This document shows, piece by piece, positions 1 to 11,452 of a stretch of DNA of 64,000 nt; position 1 is the stretch's first letter; the number at the start of each line of letters is the position of its first letter. This stretch comes from Cristatella mucedo (taxonomy: Eukaryota > Bryozoa > Phylactolaemata > Cristatellidae). Position numbers and translations under genes: made by a program. The stretch covers positions 1 through 64,000 of the forward strand of contig WPIO01000046.1 of NCBI GenBank assembly GCA_009760855.2, given 5' to 3'. A model generated the notes under the pieces. The model did no database searches. It was given only the letters and a program-made list of their open reading frames with translations, and was not told the DNA's origin.

Positions 1-404
1 GGACTAGCAGTGACGAATGGCACAACCTGCAGGAGAACGAGGATGCATTGAGTGTCAGAGCCTCAGATCAAGGTGTCGCCAGGATTTCGCTAAGGGCGTC
101 TTAACGTTTTGCATCAATGGACTGACCGTTGAAGCTCACGGCAGCCGCTCGACGCGCGCGGGTTACCTGCCATCGAGGCATTCCACCTGCAGCTGCAGTC
201 CAGCTGTACCTCGGGAGCTTTGACACTGCAGTCTGCGCGGCGCGATTGGAGAGAGCCGCCACCTGCCGCGGGTACCGCGCTCGGGCCGGTCCGTGTCGCC
301 ACGTGACCTACTCCCACTCCTCCCGCTAGTCCGCGCGGCTGTTGGTAGCTCCTAGTGCAGCTACATAGTATAGTTGTAATGTGGGGTTACGTCCTCTAGC
401 TGCA

Positions 405-470
405 TGTGCTGCGCGCGCGTACGCGTGCGCGCACGCAAGCACGCGCATAATGTACACATGTATATATGCA
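405..470. repeat. Alternating purine-pyrimidine tract (possible Z-DNA)
   Basis: The sequence alternates G/C and A/C steps (GCGCGCGCGTACGCGTGCGC and onward), then passes into TGTACACATGTATATATGC. Such tracts can adopt left-handed DNA; that is inference from composition only. Confidence 0.6.
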
Positions 471-1630
471 TCTTTTGCAGCAAATGTAAAGCGCTTAGAA
501 CAAACGCTTCAGCATCGCTACTATTGTACGTCGAGTGCTCGCTGTTTTTCGAACGCGGCGCGCGCGGCTTCTACGTCCGGACAGAAGTAGGCAGCAAACG
601 CTGCGCTCGTAGCGCTCCTAGCGGCGCCAGTCTCAGCCGACGTGCGACGAACACCGGCAACGCCGTGTATCATGGCCGCCGAGACTCGTGTAGGTGCCTT
701 GCCGATGCATCGCGCAGCTACGCCGGTAGTAGCGAAACGAAGAGGCGGCGACGAAGAAGAGCGGCCCCCCCCCCCCCTACCTCAGTGCAACGAGTCCGTA
801 TCCATTGCGCCGAGAAGTCTATTTGACCGCGCTCAAGTGTCACGGACGTTCAACAGCGGCCATGACATACATCGACAGGGCTCGTTGGCCCGGAGTGAGC
901 TCGAACCTGCTCAAATGCCTAGGTCATATCCGGAAGCGAAACTGACAGCCTATTTATTGTATTGTGGCGTCGGCTTTTCAGCGGCCTGAGCCGTAGATTA
1001 TCGCGCGAACAATCCCTAGCTACTACGGAAAGTTCTGGAAAGGCGAAGTACAATTGCGCAGCCGCTTCTGCAGCGTCCGCCGACCGTCGCGGGCAAGCGG
1101 GCGATTTTCAAGGACGATGGCAAGGTGACGAGGCAGGGTGACGATCCTCTAGGAGGCACCCAGGCACTCCGTCCGGCAAAGAGCCCAAAGAGTTGGACTA
1201 ACCGTTAAACGTCCTCCTGGCACGCTCAAAGTGTTCGACGCCTGGCCGACTGTTCAAGTGCAAAAGCGGGCGCTAGCTGTGTACACTATGTTCGCGGGTC
1301 GCATCTGCGCGAACGTCCAGAAATTAGCGCAACGTCAGTCCTAATACAGCGAAATCGTGCGGCGCTGCACTCCGCCTACAGCGTCGCTGAAAATGGCTGA
1401 CCGCGCCGCGTAGGCACAAGAAAGTGTAATTCTAGCGGACAGCGGACAACGTAGATCGATTTCTCCGCGACTGTCTGCTTCTGCCCAGGTCGAAGTTTGG
1501 TCCTCTGCTTCGCAATTCCTCGCAGAGACCTCGCATTCCTCGCAGAGAACTCGCTACGATCGCGTTCTCACACCAGCCAGCCGGAGCAGGAATGCAGGGC
1601 AGCGTAGCGCCGCCGCCGCCGCCGCGGCTG

Positions 1631-1667
1631 CGGCGGCGCAAGCCTGCAGTGCAGGCTTGCGCCGCCG
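1631..1667. repeat. Perfect 18-bp inverted repeat with 1-nt spacer
   Basis: Left arm 1631-1648 (CGGCGGCGCAAGCCTGCA) is the exact reverse complement of the right arm 1650-1667, separated by one G. It would form a hairpin or cruciform. No gene context explains it. Confidence 0.9.
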
Positions 1668-1737
1668 GAGACTCGATCTGCGCGCCTCTCGAACGGCGCC
1701 CCTAAGTCGTGGGAATGTAGCCGCGTCAGGGGTATCA

Positions 1738-1832
1738 TCAATATAAATATAAATATAAATATAATTCATTTATATAGCGCCCCAAGAGAACTTGATCTCT
1801 ATTCAGGCGCTTCACATGTGCCTCGGGGCCAT
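1738..1832 (-). mobile_element. SINE-2 fragment (3' half)
   Basis: On the minus strand the sequence reads the SINE-2 3' region: GAAGCGCCTGAATAGAGAT, then AAGTTCTCTTGGGGCGC, then an ATATAAATG-type tail extended into a TATAAA microsatellite. The tRNA-like head is missing, so the copy is 5'-truncated. Confidence 0.75.
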
Positions 1833-2827
1833 ATCCAACATCCCACGCTAGTGGCAGGTTACTGCGCGGCCGCGCCAATAGCCTAACCGCCGGCCGCAGG
1901 TTCGCACTAGCTACAACAGCAGCAGCAAGCAGGCGCACCCAGCCACTGTACGACTGCTGTCTGTAAGTCCAACGGAAGCGCTTCGCGCGCCTAAACCAGC
2001 ACAGTTACGCGAGCGAGGAACATCGTAATGCGAATCGATGTTTCTTTCCTTCGCAGAGAGAAGAGCGGACCACAAAACCGATGAGCGTCGTACGCGCGCG
2101 CCCGGGCGACGCCCTGCTGAACGGAACAGATCGACGAGCGCGCGAGCGGCAAACGAGCAAACAGCGAGAGTCCACTCCGCCGAGGCAGGCCTCTATGCCC
2201 AGTCGCGGGAAAGTGCGAGGGCCTCCAGAGGCGTCGTCAAACTAGAAGCTAAAGGGAGAGGTGAAAGTGATTTTCGTGGCAATAGCTAAGAGGGTTGGCT
2301 GGCTGTCGTCGACTGAATTTTCAATGCACTCACTACGCGAGCTCAGAAACCTTGGCTGCTCGCCGCCGCTGCTCGCTCCCAAGCGCAATTGGCGGGCGCG
2401 ACGCCTCCGCCCCGCCGCCGCCGAAGAAGGCGCTCTGGGAGTTCAGGAGCGGTTTTTTACGGCGTAAGCGGCGTCGGTGCGCTCCCGCTGTGTGGCTACC
2501 TAGGTAAGGGGTGCGCCTCCCCCCTCCCCCGCGCGCCGCAGCTTTCCGTCGGCGAGCCTCGTCGCTAAATCTCCGTCCGAGGAGCGATGCCAAACGTCTG
2601 ACGTCCTCCGCAATCGTGCGAAGCCCTTGCTGCGGCCAAGCGAGAAAGGTTGCGTGGCGATCAGGGCGCAACGTCAGCGCTGCGACGTCCGCACGAATTT
2701 TTAACGAGCCGCTCCGCTTTACGTCGACGCGGAGCGTAGGCTCGAGGTGACGTCGTTCGGGCAGTGAGTGCACCTTCGTGGGCGCCGATGCGGCTGCTGA
2801 TCGCAGCGAGGGGGCTGCATGGAAAAA
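1833..2827. other. Unassigned GC-rich spacer
   Basis: Open frames occur on both strands, including about 146 codons on the minus strand at 2333-2773, but they are arginine/alanine-rich composition products with no recognised motif. Nothing else is supported. Confidence 0.4.
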
Positions 2828-2915
2828 GTAATCCTGGCTGATTTAGCAGCCTCGTTTGTATAGCGGCAGAAGAGCCTTATCGCTGGCTGTCACCGCCGCT
2901 TGCAGTTGGCATCAA
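2828..2915 (-). mobile_element. SINE-1 fragment (3' half)
   Basis: Minus-strand match to the SINE-1 body: CAAGCGGCGGTGACAGCC, then AAGGCTCTTCTGCCGCTATA and GAGGCTGCTAAATCAGC. The tRNA-like head is absent. Confidence 0.7.
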
Positions 2916-3232
2916 TAGAGGAACGTCCAGCTGCAGGCTTCAAACCCATCAACTCGGTCGTGAAGCGCTAGCGCCTTACCTCCTGCGCTATCGCGGCCCA
3001 GTGCCCCAGCGCTGATCGGCTAAAGCCACGTCAGTGCTGAGAGAGGGGCAGCTGGCGAAGACGCAACGACAAGCCTCGCTTCAAGGGCGCGACCCGCCGA
3101 CGCACCGACAGGCCTCGCTTCAAGGGCGCGACCCGCCGAGTTAGCGCGTCTGTTCCTTCTCTCCCGACTTGAGGGCAGCCGCCTGCTAGCGGTCGCCCGA
3201 CGTTTGCCGCGGCGGCCGGCAGGCCGGAACCA
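2916..3232. repeat. GC-rich spacer with 39-bp tandem duplication
   Basis: GCCTCGCTTCAAGGGCGCGA occurs at about 3073 and again at about 3112 with the same following bases, giving two tandem copies with a 39-bp period. The rest is unassigned. Confidence 0.7.
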
Positions 3233-3343
<111 letters not shown>

Positions 3344-4025
3344 GGGCCGCAGGCGCGCGGCCGAGCCGTGGCTGGCTGAGCGAGCCACGGCTGGCTGCGC
3401 GTTCGTCGGCAGGAGAGTGTCCAGCGAGACGTGCCCGGACATGGCGGACTGGATGGAATGGCGGGCGCAAGCCTGCAGGAGAGCAGGTCTGGAGGGGGCG
3501 AGGCGGCGGCAGCCTGCAGGAGGCTTCCGGCACAGGGCCGACGAGGGAGCGCCTGTCGGCGGGCGCCTGTCGGATGCGCCCCTGGCGCCATTTTTCTCGG
3601 CAAGCCCGATAGCCTTCCGTGCGCGGCAGCTTGCCAGCAGGCAGCTGCATCGAAGTTGTCGCAGTTTGGCGAAGATGAAACTTGAGCATGGATCACATTT
3701 AATCGCCGCTCTACGGGCGGTAAATAAGCTCGAGCCGTGGGCATTAGCTTGCCTACAGCGAGTAGTACAGCCATCAGCGCGGGCTTCCTCTTTAAAAAAA
3801 GACGGTCCGCTAGCTTTCGTGCAATTCATTCTCAAGTACGCGACCACCGCAGGTCAGTAGCTGTCCTGTCATGTTGATCGCATGCGGTCGTAGCAAAATA
3901 GCTTGTCGATAGCACGTCGAGGCCAAAAATTTTGATTCGCACTTCTGTACCAGTGTTTTATCGCAGAGGTCGACGCGCCGCGATTCCGCAAAGAAATGGC
4001 TAGTACTGGAGTAGATCGGAATCGC
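3344..4025. other. Unassigned spacer after the GCC tract
   Basis: Composition falls from GC-rich to near-average towards the GA tract. The open frame continuing from the GCC repeat on the plus strand ends at 3860 and has no recognised domain. Confidence 0.4.
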
Positions 4026-4403
<378 letters not shown>

Positions 4404-6320
4404 TCAATGACAAGGCAAAGTACCCTGACCCTGCTCGGTCAAGCGGGCATGCGTCGTGCTATACTGGTACGGAAAACCACACCAGAACACTCTCGCGCGG
4501 CCGTGGTTAGTAGGATTCCTGGTTAGCATGAGCGCTGAATCGTGCACAGGCAAGCTTGCAAAACGTGCAGGAACAGAGAAGTCATGTTCTTCACGGGGGG
4601 GGGGAAGGGAGCTCTCCAGAAGCAAGGTTTAGCAGAAAGGAGGCATCGCCGAGGCCGAGACTCGATCGACTCGCAGTCGGAACCGCCGCCGGTGACAGAA
4701 TCAGATAGCGATTTCACGACTTTTCACCGCCGGCCCCTAGAGCGTTTCGGGCCGCCGCCTAATCGCTGAGCCATTTCAAACGATCGCACGCAGTTACTGC
4801 GCGTCTGAGGAAATGAATATAAGTCTTTCTAATATCTTTTTCTGGCGAGCAAGTATGGCGTTGACCCTCGCTAGCGGCGACAGCGATTTCTGGCGACGGC
4901 GGCTAGTCTGGAGAGGAGTCGGCCTCGAGGTGAAGCAGCAGCACTGCTCGACGCCAGCCAGCCTCTGGCAAAGCGACGGGCGCTGGCGCTCCAGCCGGTG
5001 AAAGAACGCGGACGATCGTGATTGATTGCTTTTTCTTAATGACAACAAACGAGGCCTCTTTTCGACCCGGGCTGGAAAAAAAAGAAAACAAAACGACCCG
5101 CACGAGCGCTCGCTCGAGGCCCAGCAGCGGCAGCAGCACTGCGGATACGCTGCCGCCAGCAGCCTCCGCGGCAACACGCCGCCGGCGGGCGGGAACGCTC
5201 CGAAAAGACGCGCCCGCGGCCACCCTAGGCGAAGTTGCTGCATCGCCGACGTAAGGTCGCGGCGGCGCCGCCCGTCCAGCGCGCGCGCGCCCGGGACGCC
5301 GGGCTGGTCCGACGGACCTGGCCCGTCACCAGCCGCCGCCCCGGACGCCACCGACCGCGAAAGGCCGGGCCGCTGGCCGCAGACCGGTGGCCGGCGGACG
5401 TTGAGCGCCTGCTTATTTATAAGTTCCGCCGCGTTTCCGCCCGCCGCCCGCAGGGCTTCCGTTGCGCTTCCGTCGAGCGGTGGCCTCACTCAAGTCGACT
5501 TTAACGGCTGTCGCGCCGCCGCGGTCGGTGACCGACTCCGCCGGCAGACCGTCGGCTAGGGGACGTGCGGGACCAACAGACCGGAAGCGTCGGTCGGCAA
5601 GCGGTTGGAAAATCCCCCCACCCCCGCTTGGCGACTCAAGAGCCAGGTCGTGTGCGGCCGCGACGATCGAATGCAGCGTCGATCGGCATTGGTGGTTAAT
5701 AACGTGGCCAACCAAGTCTTTCCCTTTGCGTGCGGCGCCGTCGGCGGCTGATCGCCGTCAAGTCGGCCGGTGCGACCGGCATCAGGCAGCACCCATCGGC
5801 CGCGTGTCCGTTAGGCGGGTGGGGGGGCATGTACACGGCGAATGAACCGCCGAAGACTGGAACGGCAGTCCCCGAGACCTGTGGTCTGGAAGTTACCGGT
5901 GGGTCGCAAACCGGTCTTCGGGCCGGGCACAGCGCCTGACCCGCCCAAGTCGTATAGCCGCGAACTTTCGCGGCTGCCGTTAACCTCCTCAGCCATTGTA
6001 TAGCCACAGGCCATAAAGCTCCATCGAAGGCCCGGTTACCAATCCTCATCCGTCGAAGTAGCGGGCACTCCAATCAAAGGGCCATAAATCGCTTCGCCGT
6101 CTAGATCAGACGCCGCAAAGCCACACCAAATGCCCATTTCCGGCCAAAGGATGCGGTGCCGTAAGACAGCGCTGACGCCGAGTCTGAGTGTCTCATTACC
6201 GAGCTTTGTCCTTTGTCAGATGGCTGCGAGAGATCCGCAGCCCATACGCAGCCTATTTTCAACCTCGAAAGAGTTCGAGGACGCAGTGATAAGGTTACCG
6301 TAGCCATGTCAGTCCATGTA
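4404..6320. other. GC-rich region, possible promoter, no recognised gene
   Basis: Overlapping frames on both strands (up to 231 codons on the minus strand, 4794-5489) lack recognisable motifs. A TATAAATA-type box sits in GC-rich DNA at about 5410-5420 on the minus strand; the surrounding bases CTTATTTATAAG are palindromic, so either direction is possible. This could be a promoter, but no transcript start or coding exon can be tied to it. Confidence 0.3.
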
Positions 6321-6324
6321 GTTG

Positions 6325-6480
6325 CGATTAGGCGGGTGCTTTTCACGATCTTGTGCCCGAGGTCACGTGGGTTCGATTCCGGCGGTGGGCAATTCCTTAT
6401 CGCCGCTGCAAGCGGTGGTGATAGCCGTTAATGCTCTCCTGTCGTTAAACCAAAGTGGCTGTTAAATCAGCTAGAATTAA
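6325..6480 (+). mobile_element. SINE-1 copy
   Basis: Contains the box-B-like GTGGGTTCGATTCC, the body GCAAGCGGTGGTGATAGCCG, and the 3' segment GGCTGTTAAATCAGCTAG followed by a T/A-rich tail. The first part of the tRNA-like head is degraded. Confidence 0.8.
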
Positions 6481-6535
6481 CTTATTTTTATTTGCGACTT
6501 CCGGACTAGACTACCACACTTCTCTCCAAGCAGGT

Positions 6536-6690
6536 CAGCCTCGTTGGTTTGGCCCAGTGGCTAACGTGCTCGCCCTGACCAAGGTCTGGCCGAGGTAGAG
6601 GGCTCGAGCCCTGCGGCATCTGCGAAGCGTCTGAATAGAGATTAAGTTCTCCTAGGGCGCGATATAAATGAATTATTTATTTTTCCAGCT
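6536..6690 (+). mobile_element. SINE-2 copy, near full length
   Basis: A tRNA-like head with A box TTGGCCCAGTGG and B-box region GGGCTCGAGCCC is followed by GAATAGAGATTAAGTTCTCC and a GGGCGCGATATAAATGAATT end. The 3' part matches the hairpin-like end of LINE-A, as in other SINE-2 copies. Confidence 0.85.
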
Positions 6691-7248
6691 CACTCAAAAA
6701 TGAAGATTGCTCGTGGCGAAAAACTTGACAAGTAAATTTTTCTGTCATAGCCGTAACGAATGCCGCATTAGCACCACTTCACTTCAAAGTGCACCGGCAC
6801 CCGAATCGAGCACCGCATCGACTTCAAGATACTGTCGCTTAGTCTTAGGTTTTTTAATTCTCTGGTTCCAGTTTACACTTTTTACCGCTTGCTGTTAACT
6901 TCCACTTTTAACGCACACACTTCTCGGGGTCTGTAAGATAATGATAATTATAATAATAATAATAGGTCCTTTACGTGGCACCCCGACAAAAGCGCGCAAA
7001 GGACTAAAGGTAGCCGACAAATTCGTGCAATACTAGCAACCTCAAGAAATGCGTGCACGACAAAAGCGGGCAACTGCAATATTAATCTTTAGTTATGATT
7101 CAGTTGATTTTACCAGCTTGTTGTCTTCCAAATCGATTACATTACTATTATGCCAAAAAGGAATTAACGCTGCATTGCTACTGCAGGTGTTGAAGTAATA
7201 ATAGTACGTTCACTTTCTTCATGGATTAGTAATGCAAACCTTTAATCC
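6691..7248. other. Spacer left of the MULE remnant
   Basis: AT-rich DNA with a short TAA-type microsatellite near 6940-6964. GACAAAAGCGCGCAA at 6985 and GACAAAAGCGGGCAA at 7059 form a pair of direct repeats of unknown role; they could be subterminal motifs of the adjacent transposon. No transposase reading could be traced upstream of about 7249. Confidence 0.4.
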
Positions 7249-7610
7249 GGCATATACCATGTGTCGGATTTTGAGACAGCCAGTCAGAATGCCCGTTCAG
7301 CCGTCTTTCCTGGAGCGAAGCTAGTTGGATGCTCGTTTCATCTTGGACCAAATCTTTGGCGCGGGTTCGAGGTTCAAGATTTCAATTTTGCAACAAATTA
7401 CCGTGGCGGCGAAAATCAGCGGAGGCACGTCAAAATATTCTTAGCGCTGCCGAGCTTTGTTCGTGGAGTGAATGTCTGCTGCTTTCAACAAATTGGCCGA
7501 TGACTGCCCTCCTTTAATGGCACCGTTGATCAACTACTAGGAAGACATTTACATTTGTAGAGAGCTAAGAGAACGACGTGCAAATCCTAGGCTAATTTGC
7601 AACTACGGAA
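7249..7610 (+). pseudogene. MULE-type transposase remnant
   Basis: The frame entering at 7249 reads SDFETASQNA, then GCSFHLGPNLWR, then HVKIFLALPSFV. This is the MULE transposase signature (DFE, then G-C-FH, then the N/C-L-W-R segment that follows the second catalytic block). A frameshift near 7476 moves the reading to SAAFNKLADDCPPLM and LINY, a stop at 7538-7540, then EDIYI and RERRANP, matching the family's 'YfEdtYIG...RR' segment. Only about 115 residues remain of a family usually several hundred long. It lacks a start, has a frameshift and a stop, and is dead. Homology stops where the inverted tandem array begins, so the two may belong to one element or one may have inserted in the other. 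Confidence 0.8.
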
Positions 7611-8474
7611 TTTCTGTAAGGTCCCACAAATAAGCGCGATACGCTGCTATTTCCACACTAAACGTCAGAATACTGCAGTTTTGATTTCAAATTATACAGA
7701 ATGATGATGTTACAGATTTACCTGCCAAATTTCAAGCAATTGTGCCTGCGAGTTCTCGTGCTACGGCCTCAAATGGCCCGGGCTAGCCAACCTATTTACA
7801 CTTTTGAACTTCAATACACCTGCCATTTCCACAAAAGTTTTGCAATGCTACGGTTTCGACTCCAAATTATAGGGAACAGCATCCAAGGTATACCCACCAA
7901 AATTCACGGGATTCCTATTTCGCGTTCTCAGGCTATGGCTTCTAATGGCTCGGCCCAAATGCAGCCCTAAGTAGTCAAACTGCGATACAGCTGGCATTTT
8001 AACAAAGCTTCGTGCAACTGCGGTTTTGATTGAAAATAACAGCAGGCGATGGTCCAGTTTAACCAAACAAACTTCATGCAATTGCGCTTTCGCGATGTCA
8101 GGCTACGGCCTCTAATGGTCCGAGCCAGCCAGCCTCCCTACACATTCCAATGCAGCTGCCATATCCACATTAGGTGCCGCACAACTGCGATTTAGATTCC
8201 ACTGTATTGTGGCAAACTGTGTTCCGGGTTAAGCCTCAAAATTTCGTGCGACTGTGACTGCATAGGGGGCGTTTTCACGCCATGGTCTCAAACGGCTCGG
8301 GACAGCAAGCCTCCCTAAATATTCAAACTGCGATGCTGCTGCCATTTCTGCAATAGGTGGTGCAAAACTGTGGTTTTGATTCCATATTATAGAACAAAAT
8401 GTTTCGGGTTTACCCTACCCAATGTCATGGAATTGGATGGCGATTTCTAATGCTCTGGCCTCCAACGGTCCAGC
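7611..8474 (-). repeat. Left arm of inverted tandem array (~175-bp units)
   Basis: About five diverged units lie head to tail. The anchor CTGCGGTTTTGATTCCAAAT and variants recurs at about 7673, 7848, 8018, 8185 and 8368, a spacing of 167-183 bases. Each unit also carries a GGTTTACCCACCAAATTTCA-like block, a GGCCTCTAATGGCCCGG-like block and an AAACTGCGATACAGCTGCC-like block. Every block is the reverse complement of the matching block in the right arm. The orientation flips at about 8475 with almost no loop. The outermost unit contains AAACGTCAGAATA, whose complement appears only in the outermost right-arm unit. Confidence 0.85.
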
Positions 8475-8715
8475 CATCAAAGGCCATAACAATGCACCGC
8501 ATAAGCTCAATCGCATACAAATTGTTGGGTGACCCCGGAACACCATTTTCCGTAATTGGCAATAAAAACCGCAGTTTCACGGTGCCTACTGATAGAATAG
8601 TAGCAATATCGCAGTTCGCAGAGTGGGCCGGGCCATTGCACGAGAGCCGGCATTGGCTATAGCATGCAATTTGGTTGGTAAACCCGGAACACTGTTTGCT
8701 GCAACATGAAATATT

Positions 8716-10670
8716 TACCACAGACATTAAACTAGCCAAGTCTACTAAACGAAAGCTTGAAAAGGCATACAAAAGATCCGGACTAACTGTCCATCGACAA
8801 GCATATGAAGACCGTGTGTAGTGTAGGTCGTACCAATCGATCCTAGCAAAGGCCAAGTCTAGCTTCTATAGAAACATTGTTGAATCACAGATGCACAATC
8901 CAAAAATGCTGATGTCGACAATAAACCATCTCCTCAACCGTTCCCAGGTTAGCTCCTTACCTGATGATCCTTGTGATGATCTAGCCGATCGCTTCTCTCG
9001 ATTCTTTGTGCAGAAGATAGACAAGATCAGGGAATCCATCCCTGCGATGACAACCTTCCCACTAGAATGCTGTTCCTCGGTTCCTGGCTGCGCCTCAATG
9101 TCTGCATTTAAGCAGGTCACTAGTGATCTAGTCCTAAAGCTCGTATCTCAATCAAAGAAGACAACAAGTCCATTGGACCCTATTCCCACTGTCCTGCTCC
9201 TACGTTGCATTGATCTGCTGCTGCCATACATAACCAACATCAATAATATGTCATTAGCCTCAGGTCAGGTTCCAGCACCTTTCAAGAAAGCTGTAGTCAG
9301 GCCACTTCTCAAGAAAGCTACACTAGACCAAGAGAACTTAAGCAACTACCGCCCAGTCTCCCTTCTACCATTCCTATCAAAGACACTGGAACGGGTCGTG
9401 GCGGATCAGCTAAACTCCTATATCAAAACCTCACACCTTGCTAGTAAGTTCCAGTCTGGCTTTAGAGCTAATCACTCCACAGAGTCAGCATTGCTTCAGG
9501 TATACAACGACCTACTTAGGAATGCAGACATGGGTAGAGTGTCTCTTCTTGTTTTGCTCGATCTTTCGGCAGCTTTTGATACCATCGATCACAAAGTACT
9601 TCTAGAGCGCCTCTCATCTCGCCTGGGCATCACTGGCACTGCTCTGCAGTGGTTCAGGTCCTATCTCAGTGGGAGACTCCAGAGTATTGACGTGAATGGA
9701 CAAAGATCATCTGAAGTACCTCTAAAATATGGAGTACCTCAGGGCTCAGTGCTAGGTCCGGTCCTTTTCACGGTTTATACTCTGCCTCTTGCTGATGTGA
9801 TTGCCAAGCACAATCTAGGCTTTCACTTCTATGCGGATGACACTCAGTTGTACCTTTGCTTTGATCCCTCCCAGCCTTCGAGCACCTCAAATTCTCTCAA
9901 CTCACTTGCTGCATGCATGGATGACATCCGCACATGGATGGCAGCAAATTTTCTAAAACTAAACGATGATAAAACTAACTTACTAGTTAGGGGCAAACCC
10001 AGTGTGATTCAGAAATTGGAAAGGCTGACTTTCAAAATTGGCTCTGCCAGCATATCTCCAGTTGAATCAGCTCGAAATCTAGGTGTCATATTCCAAAGCG
10101 ACCTCTCTTTAGACGACCACATCAGCTCCGCAGTCAAATCTTACATTGCTAACATTCGGGCTTGTTTAGATAATACCACGTCCAAGTTGGTCCATGCATT
10201 CGTGACATCCCGTTTCGACTTCTGCAACTCACTGCTTACTGGCCTACCAGCATGTGCGATCAGGTGATTGCAGCTGGTGCAAAACTCTGCAGCTAGGCTT
10301 GTCTGTCGTGAGCGTCGCAGTTGACAAATTACTCCACTTCTCGCCGACCTGCACTGGCTACCAGTGAGGCAACGGATTGACTTCAAGGTTTTGTCGCTCA
10401 CTTTTAGGTCTCTTCATTCTATGGCTCCAGCCTATCTTTCAGATATACTACCCCATCAGGCCAAGCATCGTACCACCCGCTTCTCGGAATCCAACAGTCT
10501 GGAAATACCTCGTATAAACCTTAAATCCTTTGGAGACCGTGCATTTAGTTCGTATTCTCCCAAAGCCTGGAACTCCCTCCCGACCTGCGTCAGAACATCC
10601 CCTGACCTGACCACATTTAAAAGGAACTTAAAAGCACCTATTTAGGACAGCATTTAGTGGGTCCCTGTGA
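8716..10670 (+). pseudogene. LINE-A reverse transcriptase, inactivated
   Basis: The polyprotein frame is open in one phase for about 640 codons apart from three stops: TAG at 8819-8821, TGA at 10265-10267 and TGA at 10322-10324. A 2-base deletion near 10632 brings a stop at 10643-10645; related copies continue to the TGA at 10668-10670. Order of motifs: linker helix region, then NYRPVSLLPFLSKTLE near 9340, [12 protein letters not shown] near 9560 (first catalytic Asp), GVPQGSVLGP near 9735 and YADD near 9830 (catalytic Asp pair). The C-terminal domain follows, with FGDRAFSS and AWNSLP. At the 10265 stop other copies read CGA, so it is a C-to-T change at a CpG. The reverse transcriptase would copy LINE (and possibly SINE-2) RNA at the nick. 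This copy cannot make a full protein. Confidence 0.93.
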
Positions 10671-10905
10671 TTCGTCCTTGATGTGCTTATGCGTGCTGAC
10701 ACTGTGCATTCTGCCACTAACCACATTTGCATGCTGACCCTGTGCATGTCACCCCTAACCATATTATTCATTTTGTTTGTTTTTCAAGCATGATTTTACT
10801 TACTATTCTATTGCATATCACTTTGCAGCAAATGTAAAGCGCCTAGAAAGAGATTAAGTTCTCTGAGGGCGCTTTATCAAGTGCAATATTATTATTATTA
10901 TAATT
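8716..10905 (+). mobile_element. LINE-A insertion (CR1/L2-like), 5'-truncated
   Basis: The 2,190-bp insertion sits inside a tandem unit and is flanked by the 7-bp target duplication AAATATT at 8709-8715 and 10906-10912. It begins in the linker between endonuclease and reverse transcriptase, so the endonuclease is missing. It runs through the reverse transcriptase and a ~235-bp 3' UTR to the 3' hairpin (AAAGCGCCTAGAAAGAGATT, then TCTCTGAGGGCGCTTTATCA) and ends in an ATT microsatellite. This is the longest copy of the family in the window. Confidence 0.92.
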
Positions 10906-11376
10906 AAATATTAAAACCGCAGTTGCTCAGTGCTCGATGCGGAAATTGCAGCTGTATCGCAGTTGGAATATGTCGCATGTTGTAATAGGGATGCCTGCTG
11001 GTCGGCGCGATCGGAGCGCTCAGCATGGGAAAGCCCATTCGCTATGCTAGGAAATTTGCTTGGTAAACCCGGAACGCCGTCTTCTGTAAGGCAGAATGAA
11101 AACCGCAGGTGCTTGACGCCTATTGTGTAAATGGCAGCTGTATCGCTGTTCGATTATGTAGGAAGGCTGGCTGGCCCAACCCGTTAGAGGTCATAGAGAC
11201 AAAGCGAAAACACGATCGCATGAAATTTCATTGTCTAATCTGGAATACTGTTCTCTATGATTTGAAATCAAAACTGACCTTGTGCGAAGCCTTTTGTGCA
11301 AATGGCAGCTGTGTGTTGCAGTTCAACTCTTTAAGGTTGCTACATGGGCTCATCTATCGGAGGCTATATAGCCTGA

Positions 11377-11452
11377 AATATATATATGATATATATATAT
11401 ATATATGATAAATATATGATATATATATATATATGAGATATATATATAACTT
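11377..11452. repeat. (AT)n tract inside the tandem array
   Basis: ATATAT runs with interspersed GATA/TGATA steps interrupt one ~175-bp unit and account for its longer apparent spacing. Confidence 0.85.

Larger units (their letters stand above)
1..1737. other. CpG-rich region without recognisable gene
   Basis: This stretch is GC- and CpG-rich, with open frames on both strands that show no family resemblance and look like by-products of composition. It contains a 13-C run at 765-777. A short remnant of the LINE-A 3' end (CAGCAAATGTAAAGCGC) lies near 477-495. A CpG island or distant promoter is possible, but no gene start can be supported. Confidence 0.5.

Noticed and set aside
5410-5420. TATA promoter
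   Set aside because: The TATAAATA match is real, but the local sequence is palindromic and no coding exon lies downstream on either strand, so it is mentioned only within the regional note.
4794-5489. 231-codon minus frame in GC-rich DNA
   Set aside because: High GC removes stop codons in several phases; cysteine clusters are irregular and no domain is recognised.
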